From the NCBI RefSeq assembly GCF_000224145.3, contig NC_020175.2:4220363-4284362 (forward strand): 64,000 nucleotides of DNA. The letters run 5' to 3'. The notes beneath the pieces are model-generated. The model had not been told where the DNA came from. It saw nothing but the letters and a program-made list of their open reading frames with translations, and did not search any database. This DNA is from Ciona intestinalis. Its lineage: Eukaryota > Chordata > Ascidiacea > Phlebobranchia > Cionidae. Of the stretch, positions 1 to 9,688 are shown in pieces. Every line of letters starts with the position of its first letter. The first letter of the stretch is position 1. A program made the position numbers and the translations under genes.

Positions 1-57
1 GTTATGCTTGAAAATTAACTGATGTTAATAAATTAATATTCGTTTATTTGTAGAAAA

Positions 58-1199
58 TCATATAAATAAATGTAACCTATTTATGTATGGATCAATGGCA
101 GCCGTTATGACACAGATATTCTGTTTCATCCACCACAATCTCCTGCATTTTTGTGAACTTTTGCACTGTAAACTTGGTTGAATGCAAATAAAATAACCTG
201 TTGCTGGTTTCATATCAGTGATAACATTGACTTCATCAACAAATGTAAATTGCGGTGAAAACTGGTATGGCATCCATGGTTCAAGGATAACAGGTTCAAA
301 ATTTTTATAATACCTGCAAAAAAGTTGTTTAATTCTGCATTGCGGTGAGTTAGTTCCTAGTAAAGTTTATTTACCGTTCATTTAATACTTTAATGTGTTT
401 AAGTGATTCTTGGACATGGGTGTTGACTGAATGCTGTAGGTTCTTTATTCGAATGAGAAGCGTTTTGTTTTTACCAAACTCATAATTCAAACCATTGTTA
501 ATTAGTTGCAGAAGTCTTACAAGCTCCCCTGGTAAAAATTAATCATTTGAATGAATAACAAGACATATATATGGTAAAATATAATGTACATATGTATGTC
601 AATAATTATTACTGGGGTTAAATGTAACTTATTCTTGCGTATCGAGCGATGGCAGGTAACATAACATGGGTGTTCTATTTTATACACCTCATTCCCGCTC
701 ACGAGTTACCACGTATGTAACTTAAGAGGATTATTTTTGTATATTTTAACAACCTGTAAGAGAACACTGGTATGTTGCAATTGCCGATTAGCTTCTATCC
801 TAGGACACATGCTTTTACAATTGTAAAATTGTTAAAAATCTCAAGTTTGGTGGTAGAAGCATACATACTTTATGAGCCACAAGGAACCATACATACAGAG
901 TGACAATGACATGACTTAGCCATGCACCAAGCTGTAATTTCACACTGCAGTAACTAACCATTCATCATCTGCATTCCAAATGCAAGATCCACTGTAGCGG
1001 ACTCCTTATTTCTTGCGAAAAATGAATCAGATTTTTCCAATGCAAGCAGAACATTATCGATGGATAATTCAATATGTTTTCCATTTTTTGTTTGTGTAAA
1101 TCTTTTCGTTACTCTATCCTGGTTTGATGTACAATCTCCAAGAAACCCAAGACCCAGTAATATGAAAACAGGTATAAAACTGTTTTTCCATTTCCACAT
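58..1199 (-). CDS. Secreted protein resembling C16orf89 (UPF0764), short form
   Basis: Three exons join in frame: 1199..959, 528..375 and 313..58, giving 651 nt or 216 aa. Exon 1 begins with a Met and a hydrophobic signal peptide (FIPVFILLGLGFLG core). It is followed by a helical region containing LSIDNVLLALEKSDSFF and later LQHSVNTHVQESLKHIKVL, which I align by eye with the vertebrate secreted protein C16orf89 (ALERATVFLEQ and AAIQRSLHYLK segments). Exon 3 holds an FEPVILEPWMPY segment and a few cysteines, then stops. Vertebrate members are about 360 aa, so this one lacks the C-terminal half. In a shifted frame of exon 3 a Cys/His-containing stretch also resembles the family, so a one-base error or real truncation is possible. 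An AATAAA lies just downstream on the minus strand near 44-49. Molecular function is unknown; family assignment is moderate. Confidence 0.55.
598..725 (-). repeat. SINE 3'-body fragment
   Basis: The stretch contains the recurring block seen in the SINE copies of this window: a TTATTCTTGCG-like start, a GGTGTTCTATTTTATACACC core, and ACGAGTTACC followed by ATGTAACTT. It lies in intron 1 of the C16orf89-like gene in reverse orientation. No tRNA-like head is visible here. Confidence 0.6.
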
Positions 1200-2578
1200 A
1201 CTTTAAAACCTACAGATTCCTAAATAAGTCTTAAGATCTTGATATATTCACTTCAATTACCATATTTGCGCAAGCGCAACAATAATTAAAAATATCTTTC
1301 AAATAAAAAGTGAAAAAATATTGAATATCTTTTTTATCTAATTTAATTTAAATATTTTGAACTTAATTCTTTGCAATGCATCTCTGATTTTATAACTGTG
1401 TGCGTTCATACCTTATGAACTAACTGCTCTGCCTTGTGTGGTAATTATTTTACTATAACATGAACAAGACAGAAAAGCAAAATCTCATACAGACTCAAAC
1501 ATATGGTATAAATGCAGCATGAAGTTAATAATGTCAGCTGTATAAATTACTTAATGAGGAAAAACATGACAGAAAGACAAGCATTTCCTGACAAGCACTA
1601 AGAAATTAAGTGATTTTATCGTTTCTGGAATTTAAATCAGCTAGCTGTTTTGAAGACTATCGTTTTAGCGTTTTTATACTGTTAATAAATTGCCAAAGAG
1701 CGATTTTACATGAAACTTGTGTTACTGCCATGTTATAAGTCTAATAAAGCTCTTTTGGAAATCAGACTGCAACTTTTTGTGGAAATTTGACAAAAAAAAA
1801 CCTAGCTAAAACAAACAAAAAAATCTAGACAAAAAGTTTCTAACGAAGATACATTTTATTTGGTGAAGCCACGATACAACATCAACTATTTAATAAAGTG
1901 CAAAGGAGAGGAAATGTCATTAAAATACTGGGTTACAAAGAAAAGACAACTATGATCACGAAAGGCATTTATTTTAGTTGATTCGGTTGTTGTTATGGCA
2001 ACTACAAATGTACAAAGGTTATTTTGGTGGAAAAGCACCAGCCAACTTTTAGTTAGAACTATGCTAACTAAATATGAATGAAAAAAATACAGAGCAATAT
2101 AAGTGCAACAGTTACAAACTATCTGGTGTAAGTAATGCTACAGGTAAATGCAGCATTGTGGAAAAAATGTTTGTAAAGTGCAGTGATAAGAAACTCAATG
2201 TGACAGTGTTTATACATTAGTCTGTAACATGTATTACAGTATCTTCTGCAAGTCTAAATACATGACTATGTAATATGTATTATGTTAATAAATAAAGGCC
2301 AAATATTGTAATGCAGTTTTAAAGGGCACAAAAGGGTTGGATTTTAAAAACCTACCAAGCTAAAAAATCTTCAATTGATTGTTTTTTTGCTGGCATGAAC
2401 ATCTATGTCGCTAAAGAGCCAAAAAACTAATTTATTAAAATATATCTCGTCTCAAAAGGGTTAACCCAATATTTCAGAAAATTGCATACATTATGTTTGA
2501 AAAATACTTCTAATATTACTCATCTCTCAAATCCAGTTGATGGTATATAGTTTACACACGATGGCGGTAATGTACAGG
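1200..2578. other. Intergenic, AT-rich, no gene seen
   Basis: The sequence lies between the C16orf89-like start and the THAP stop codon, both on the minus strand. It holds the NRF1-like site and many short homopolymer runs. I saw no ORF with splice support and no repeat copy. The part nearest 2578 is presumably the THAP 3'UTR. Confidence 0.5.
1267..1278. promoter_or_regulatory. Perfect NRF1-type palindrome upstream of the C16orf89-like gene
   Basis: TGCGCAAGCGCA lies about 70 bp upstream of the start codon at 1199. It matches the consensus for the NRF1 family (TGCGCANGCGCA), which usually sits close to transcription starts. It is probably part of the core promoter of the minus-strand gene; no binding evidence is available. 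Confidence 0.45.
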
Positions 2579-5500
2579 TCACAATAATTCATTTCTTTCT
2601 TCTTTTAGTACCTCAATATCTTTATGTCTGCTGAGTGTTTTTAGAAATCTTTTTTTTGCCTTTCCAGCTGTAGGTGTGGTTGGGCTTGGTGTGTCAACTG
2701 TGGTGCTATCTGTAGTAATTTAGGGGTTGAGAAAATTATGTGCTTGGGGGAATAGAAAAAAAATTGTCGTTTTATGGGGAAGAGCATATTGCTAGAAATA
2801 AAATATTGAGTTAGAAACTTTCTGTGCCGGGTTCAATAGTAAGAAAAATCACTTTTAAAAAAATGTTTTTGTGAGGTATAGCAATATTGCAGGTAGTAAA
2901 ATAAAATCGTGGGGTTAAGGATAGAGACTGTGTTTTTGGGTTATTCCAGATGTTACATGTTAATATTTTGGTTAGCATCTGGTATTGGTTTCATTATTGT
3001 CTCTTTAATTTATGTAATTACAAGTTAAACGTTTAAAAATAATTGATTTTTGAAAAAAAATTAAAGTTTAAACTTCTATGTAATGTTCTATGCTCTGTTA
3101 TAAATATTACAATATTTTCCCTTATTTGTAAATCTGGAGGTTTTAGTGATTCATGTGATTTATTCATGAGCAATCCAATAATGTTTTCACATGATACACC
3201 AATGTTGTGAATATTTAAAAATAAATCTTTTACATTTTCGAGTATGATTATTAATGTATTGAAAATTCCTGGCATGCCTCATGCATTTAACTGTTATAAT
3301 TGGATTATTTCTCCTTGTAGTAGGGTGGTGAAATATGGGACACCTTTTCATTCTATTTTCTCATCCCAATATGTAGTAAACAAAGAACATTCAAGAAGTT
3401 ATAAAACCCTATCCTAATGACTCCTAAGACCATTTCTAATTGTTTAAACTAAAACATGATGATGATACTTGGATATTATGAGATAAAGGTGTCCCATCTT
3501 ACCCCACAGTACTATATATGTGTTAAAGTGATTCAGGCAAGTTTCAGTTCACCAAACATTTATTAATGTTTGGGTAGTGGCGTCCACCTGTTAGTCAAGT
3601 CATATTCAACCATAGTAAAAAACATAACATTGTAAAAACAACCAAATATTAAATGGTTCAAAACTTCCATAAATAAATATGTATCATTATGTACTTGGAT
3701 AGGGAAAAAAACAGGTCCTTAGCAAGTTTAGCTGTAGCACCCCACCCATATAGAATTTTATGTATATGTTGGTAAACAAATGTTGGGACCAAATACCCAT
3801 AAACATAAGACGTAAAATCAACATAAAATAATGTTGACTTTAGAAAACAGTGTTTCCTATAAGATTAATTTGTCCATGTTGCACTAGATGCTTCAGGGTG
3901 AATTTTTCGTAATGGAAACACTGTATTTAATGTGGGTTGAATGTTAAACATGGGTGTGCAAGACAGTGAGTCACCGGCACCATGGCTTCTTACCTTTATC
4001 GGTAGATTAGGACTTCTCTGCTGTAAACACTCCGGTAAATAACTATCACTCACATAATTATGTAACAGGGATGTTATTATACAGCCATATATATTGGGTA
4101 TTGGTATACTTGGTTTATTGTGTGCATAGGCGCCAAACCTGGGGTGGTACGGTAGGTAGGCCAGCTCTGGAGTTTTATACATTGCAATTATCAGTAAACT
4201 TTAGGACTAATGGGTTGGTTTGTTTTATGGAAATGGGTGTCTAACTACCCCTACCTTCCCTGCATTTTCAAGAGTTTGGCACCTATGATTGCGTGTGATA
4301 TTAAAGCACCGTTTTATGATGGAACAGTTAGACGGTTTTAGTCATTTTTAGATGAACTAGACATGTTTTGCCGTTTGGGGAATTGTTAGTTAAGCGGAAT
4401 GGAATAAAATGAATTGTTCGACACCGTTTGGTCAAGTAGTTTTAGTTTGAACAACTTTAGCGATAAAGCTGTTCGGTATTTGAATAAACAGCCATTTGGT
4501 GTAAGCATGAAGCAATCAGCGAAAAATCTGGGTTATAGATGTTTCGTTCACCTGTCAGAGGGACTGCGTGATTGACTCCCGGCGCACAGCCGTAAGAAAA
4601 AACTTTTTTCGTCTAAATTTACGCTATCATCAGATGTCAAAGTGGCCGCTTTATCGAAAAGCAGCTGTTTGTCTAACGGAACACGCAGTTAGATGTGTAG
4701 GGAATAACATAGATATCCTATAATCACCTACCAGAGTCAGAAAGACGGGTAAAGCTGAGTTTCTCGGGTCGATTTTTCGTAACTGTGTTCTGTCGAGCGA
4801 ACAGAGGGCGCACGAGGGTGCTACTGGTTTGTACTGAAGTTGCTGCTGCGTGGCTTTTAGAGTTAACGCCGTTACTTTCTGCAAAAATATTGTATGTATA
4901 ATTTAAATACAAATTACATGATAGTGTTCAGTGGTTCTAAGATATAACTTAAATAAACGACAGTGGTTTAAAAATTGTGATTTGGTCGTCCTTATACTTT
5001 TAAAAGCTTTGTGTAATGCTAGTTTACATATATACAAATAAAATCTATTATTATTTTTTCTATATAGTGTGGTCATACAGAGTGGCACAGTATGGGCTTT
5101 GGGACTTAGGCCAGAGTAGTTTTAAGTAATGTTGTAATGGTATAAAACTGCTAAATGTAATTTACCTTCACTTGGGTCTGCAGCATTCTGTGCTTGTTCA
5201 ATTTGTTCCTTCTCACGGATCATGATTATGCAAGTTTCTATCATAGAGTTCATCATTGGTGCCTGGATATTAAAACAGTCAAATAATGTCTTTTTAATGC
5301 TTGCCTACATTTATATCCATTCAACCTAGTAGTCACTGATGGTTGTTGAAATCGTCAGCCATACATACAAACAAAAAATAAAAAGTACAAAAATAAGTAC
5401 CTACAAAGTTACATAACAAGTGGTAACTTGTAAGCAGGCACAAGGTGTATAAAACAGAACACAACTGTCGTTGCCCCGCCATACCAGAGTAAACAAGGGT

Positions 5501-5863
5501 AAAAAAGTGACATTAATTCAATATATGCAAACTGTATATGTAACCTTCTGAGCAGTCCTTATTAAAAAAATCAACAGAACAGTGCACAGTGACTTTCTGA
5601 ATACCAATAAAACCAGTTTATGTTTCACAAATNNNNNNNNNNNNNNNNNNNNNNNNNNNNNNNNNNNNNNNNNNNNNNNNNNGTTCAAATTGCTTAATGC
5701 ATATTGTATTATTTGAGGTTGGGACAAAATTGGGATCATTAACAAATTTGATCCATTTTCTTAACAACTCGGGATTGTTGAGAGGAAAACTGAATGCAGA
5801 AACTTTTCCAGGATTAGATGCATAGCCAGACTTGCAGTTGTACGCAGCACATTTGTTTACCAT
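2579..5863 (-). CDS. THAP-domain protein (interrupted by an assembly gap)
   Basis: Exon 1 (5863..5683, running into the gap) starts with Met and encodes a THAP zinc finger: C5 and C10 in a CX4C pair, FSFP around residue 26, W37, then C55. THAP domains are C2CH zinc-dependent DNA-binding domains of transcription factors and P-element-like transposases. The fourth ligand His is replaced by Gln58 (CIKQF instead of CxxHF). Later exons that join in phase are 5262..5166 (acidic/Gln-rich, REKEQIEQAQ), 4878..4732 (Ser/Thr-rich) and 2709..2579. The last exon ends in a basic, heptad-like tail (LSRHKDIEVLKEERNELL). At least one exon boundary lies in or near the gap at 5633-5682, so total length is uncertain, roughly 190 aa or more. 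I see no transposase catalytic domain. The last intron holds a MITE. Confidence 0.7.
3318..3516 (+). mobile_element. MITE copy (TAGTAGGGTGG family)
   Basis: The copy begins TAGTAGGGTGGTGAAATATG and ends AAAGGTGTCCCATCTTACCC followed by CACAGTACTATATA, so the ends are near-inverted repeats. The interior carries the family signature AGTAAACAAAGAACATTCAA. It lies in the last intron of the THAP gene. It has no coding capacity. Confidence 0.8.
5395..5518 (+). repeat. SINE 3'-body fragment
   Basis: The block GGTAACTTGTAAGCAGGCAC, then AAGGTGTATAAAACAGAACAC and GTCGTTGCCCCGCCA, matches the 3' body of the tRNA-derived SINE. Its head is missing. It lies in an intron of the THAP gene close to the gap. 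Confidence 0.6.
5633..5682. other. Assembly gap (50 N)
   Basis: Exactly 50 N, a common placeholder size, so the true length is unknown. It removes the sequence immediately after the THAP domain. Confidence 0.99.
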
Positions 5864-6042
5864 ATTGCTTTAAGTTGCACTGTAAGCCACAAAACAGAAT
5901 TGCAGTATATGGTAATAATATCAGAAATATCAAAGTTTGTTACTGGATTGGCAGGACAATAAGCCAGCACCTGTGCCGGTACAAGTGGTACCTCCTGTAC
6001 CGCTATAGTTAGTAAACGTTTTCTATCGCGGTTGTAACACGC

Positions 6043-6052
6043 CAAGATGGCG
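6043..6052 (+). promoter_or_regulatory. YY1-like CAAGATGGCG near the THAP 5' end
   Basis: CAAGATGGCG lies about 180 bp upstream of the THAP start codon at 5863. This is the core of the YY1-type motif that commonly marks transcription starts of housekeeping genes. It is a plausible core-promoter element for the minus-strand THAP gene and is unproven. Confidence 0.35.
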
Positions 6053-6507
6053 TCATTTTCACAGGCCTAATCACTAATGAAGCGGTAACTGACCAAAAAC
6101 TCCAAACATAAATACTAGTATAAACAAATATTAGGCCTAAAACTTATTGCACTTTAATTGTTGCTTGTGAATACGAAAATTGTTAAAAAATATCACGTTT
6201 GAACCTGCAAATACCTAATAAAACTACTCTGCAGTTGCTGAAATTTGCAAGTACACAGCAGGTATTATTTAAAATTTTCATGTTTCATTCCGAGTCATTG
6301 TTGTAACAATGGTCATTATTTTGTATAATAGGCCTGTTAGCTTTTTGTTTTGAAACTGACAAATCAGGCCGTATCTTTAGTAGGCCATGGTACAACATAT
6401 GCGTCGAGGATAAAATATAGAATTACTGAACGTATTAACCTAATTATTTCCCGTCTTTAATAGGTACAGTGCAGTAATGTTACCAAATGTTTTTTTTATT
6501 TCTTAAG

Positions 6508-9144
6508 AATACGACTGGTCGGACATGGTAACGTTCTACATCGGCTGCAGTTTCTCTTTCAACCAAATTATGCTCGAAAACAACTTACTTACACCAAGCG
6601 CGAAATGCGTCTCAATGTACAAGACGAATATTGAATGTTACCCCAGCGGTCCTTTCAAATGTAAAACGATCGTGAGCATGAGGGCTATGCACAAGGATAA
6701 ATTGGCAAAAGTTCACCAGCTTACGTCGAAGTTACCAGACGTACACGGAGCACCAATACATTATGGAAAACCAAGTAAATTTACTGTACTTATATACAGT
6801 ATAGGGTGGGGGATGGGACACCTTTCCATTCTATTTTTTCGACGTGTTTGGTAGAAAACAAAGAACATTCAAATATTTATAAAACTGTATCCTCACGATC
6901 CCATATAAACAGTTGTTATAGTTGTTTAAGACACGATTATGACATTTGGATATTATGAGCTACAGGTGTTCCATTTTACCCCACAGTACTATATACATCA
7001 TATACTGTGTCTGCGTATAATATATATGCTCTTGCGTTTCAGGTACAATTGGCATTCATGATCTAAATGATTGCATTGGAGATAAAACAGAGTTTGGTGA
7101 AGATGATACCCCAGTGTTTTGGTGCTGTGGTGTCACTGGGTTAGAAGTTCTGTCCACTTCAAATGTTGAAAAGGCTTTCACGCATGCGCCTGGTTCAATG
7201 TTTGTTACTGATGTCATTCAAGACATACCGAAGAACACTGAAGACCCGGAAGAGTTGTGCGAAGTTATAGAATACAGTCCTGGCATGTACAGCGCGTTGT
7301 CAAAGCATGCTGTCGATAAATTGGAAGCGTTGGATAAGATCGTACAGTGTGATCTTGGTAAAAGAGGAATTGATCAACTTATCGTAAAAGGAGATTTCAT
7401 CAAAGCTGCTCTTGCTCTTTCTCATGCCAACAAGGTTGCCATAGTAACAGGAGCACCGGTGCATCAAACTCACGAGCAACCTGATGAGACAGATGGTCTG
7501 CCAGGTAAGTAACATTCATGCGTAACGATTTTTTGTATGACATAGTGTTTTTTCCAGGTGTGATTAGTTTAGCTGCCGCTCTACAATCTCTGGGTAAAAC
7601 CGTTGGCGTGCTAGCAGACTCCTACAGCTTCTCAGCAACCCAGAATATTATTTCGAAATGCGTAGAAACAGGGTTGCTCAAAAGCACCGTTACAGTCATA
7701 CCAACTATAGACTTCAAACTTTTGGATAAAAATTCGACTCCAAAATTTGACGTATTCCTCTCCACTGAGAGACTCGGAAAGGCTAGAGATGGAAAATGTT
7801 ACACCATGCGCGGAGTCGACCTGACTTCGCACATTGATCCGATAGATAACATCTTCCAAGAAGCAACCGATCACCCAGATATTGTTACAGTTGCTATTGG
7901 CGACGGAGGGAATGAGATAGGAATGGGAAACGTGATTGAAAGTGTAGTGAAAAATATTACATTGGGAGAGAAAATTGCATGTTGTATTAAAACCAATGCC
8001 CTAATAGCTGCAGGTAAAATCATGCTATATCTTCTTATTTTTGTATATAGGTATACCAAGTAAGATTGAACGAATGTAATGAATGTAACTTACTTTATCC
8101 TCGCGTGGTCGGAAAACGACAGTCGTTATAACACGGGTGTGCACCTCGCGCCAGCTTACGAGTTACCAAGTATGTTACTTTGTGGGTGATTATTTTTTAG
8201 GGGATTTTTTTTCATTTTTATGTATGGCTGATANNNNNNNNNNNNNNNNNNNNNNNNNNNNNNNNNNNNNNNNNNNNNNNNNNNNNNNNNNNNNNNNNNN
8301 NNNNNNNNNNNNNNNNNNNNNNNNNNNNNNNNNNNNNNNNNNNNNNNNNNNNNNNNNNNNNNNNNNNNNNNNNNNNNNNNNNNNNNNNNNNNNCAAGGAC
8401 ACATACGCCCACAATAGTAGCAGCGACGAGCCTTGAACCCATTGCCTCTGGGTTAGAGGCAGGCGCGCTAAATATGCCACGGCGCCGGATGAAATTACAT
8501 TTTATTTCATAAGGGTCGCTAATTACGACACCGTTACACATAAGCCTCGCCTGCCTCTATAGCTAGATACACCGAGTTCAGTGCACGACCCTATAGTATA
8601 TGCCAGAGTGGGAGTGTTTAAAGGTTGTCGTTGTCCATCTCGGCAAGGGTAAAAAAGTTTTACCCATTCATTCATTTAATGTAACAGAATGGTGTTCGTA
8701 TTTTTCAGGAGTTTCGAACTGGGGATGCTCCGGGCTGGCTTTAGCATTGTATCAAGTAATGTCGTGCCCAATCCATGAACGTTATGTACGAAGAGCTGTT
8801 GGGTTCCCGGTTAATGTGGATGAAATTATGAATGAATCATTGCCTACTGTGGACAGGGTAAGCACTTTTAGGTTATACGTTATAGTTAAACTGAAATGCA
8901 GTATTACATCCCAGAGTAGGTTCAATACTCGTCGCTGCTATCTTTGTGGGCGTATGTGCCCTCAAGGAGATATGATTGAAATAATACATGTAATTCTCAG
9001 GAGCGACAAATATTAGCAATCGCCGAGAGCTTTGGTTTTCGTGATGGGATATCTCCAGCAGCTTTAATGTCAGTTGACGGAATGTATTTTGACAACGAAC
9101 ATCAGCAGATATTGAAACAAATGCTTGATATAGTGGCTCGATGA
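6508..9144 (+). CDS. D-glutamate cyclase-like gene, plus copy (N-terminal exons not found)
   Basis: Five exons join in frame: 6508..6774, 7043..7504, 7558..8013, 8709..8857 and 9001..9144, giving 491 codons and a TGA stop at 9142-9144. The product matches DGLUCY (human C14orf159). That protein is a mitochondrial enzyme that converts D-glutamate to 5-oxo-D-proline and fuses DUF1445- and DUF4392-type domains. Landmarks are PVFWCCGVT and AFTHAPGSMFVTD (first domain), then VTGAPVHQTHEQPDETDGLPG, the glycine-rich GDGGNEIGMGN, VSNWG and CPIHERYVRRAVGFP. Exon 6508 starts after an acceptor AG and needs a phase-1 upstream exon. I cannot find homologs of the first two exons of the minus copy upstream, so translation might start at the in-frame Met at 6525, or a distant exon exists. 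Without the N-terminus, mitochondrial targeting is doubtful. Introns hold a MITE and a SINE. Confidence 0.85.
6799..6996 (+). mobile_element. MITE copy
   Basis: It starts TATAGGGTGGGGGATGGGACA and ends ACCCCACAGTACTATATAC, with the family interior (AAACAAAGAACATTCAAA). It lies in the first visible intron of the plus-strand D-glutamate cyclase copy. Confidence 0.85.
8076..8488 (-). mobile_element. tRNA-derived SINE, nearly full length, interrupted by a gap
   Basis: Read on the minus strand from 8488, the element opens GGCGCCGTGGCATATTTAGC and carries a B box, GGGTTCAAGGC, then the shared GTGGGCGTATGTGTCC body. Beyond the 160-N gap (8234-8393) the 3' end is present (GAGTTACCAAG, GTCGTTATAACACGGG, CTTTATCCTCGCG in plus-strand reading). 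It sits in the intron before exon 8709 of the D-glutamate cyclase gene. Confidence 0.8.
8234..8393. other. Assembly gap (160 N)
   Basis: A run of N inside a SINE copy, where repeats are expected to break an assembly. Confidence 0.99.
8885..8965 (+). repeat. SINE head fragment
   Basis: GGTTCAATACTCGTCGCTGC followed by TATCTTTGTGGGCGTATGTG matches the B-box and following body of the SINE. It lies in the last intron of the plus-strand D-glutamate cyclase copy. Confidence 0.55.
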
Positions 9145-9364
9145 TGTGTTCTTGTTGCATATAGTATACAGCATCTTTTTAACTCTTTCACCGATTTAAT
9201 ATAATATTCTTCAAATATGCCGCTGTTGGCAATATTTAACACCGTTTGTTTTATAAACAAGATAAAATTCTGATTTAAAACGAAAGAAGAAACGAGTAAA
9301 CTGAATGTATACTAAACAGGCTATGGATAAAAACAGGTTAGTTAACAGTTAAATAGTGACCTAC

Positions 9365-9553
9365 ATAGGGTGGGGGAGGATGAGACACCTTTTCGCCTTA
9401 TTTTTTTGTCCCATTTGGTACTGGTAGTAAACGAATAACATTCGAGGGATTATAAAACCTTATCCTCGTGACGCCCATAGACCGTTGTTATTTGTTTAAA
9501 ATAGGATATTTGAACACTATATGCTAAAGATGTCCCATCTTCCCCCACCATAC
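9365..9553 (+). mobile_element. MITE copy between the two D-glutamate cyclase 3' ends
   Basis: It starts CATAGGGTGGGGGAGGATGA and ends CCCATCTTCCCCCACCATAC. It lies in the 545-bp interval between the convergent stop codons at 9144 and 9689. Confidence 0.85.
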
Positions 9554-9688
9554 CACAACTATTATTTGACAAGCTATTGTGACACGCCGCACCCTGCTAA
9601 TAAGCTTGAAGATGGATTTCGAACCAAATATACATGTCATAAACATAAACATACATAGCAGACGATTATATGCACAATAAAATCTGGC

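Noticed and set aside
3865..4182. 105-codon ORF on the minus strand
   Set aside because: It has no domain, no codon-use support and no convincing splice context; it lies inside the last intron of the THAP gene.
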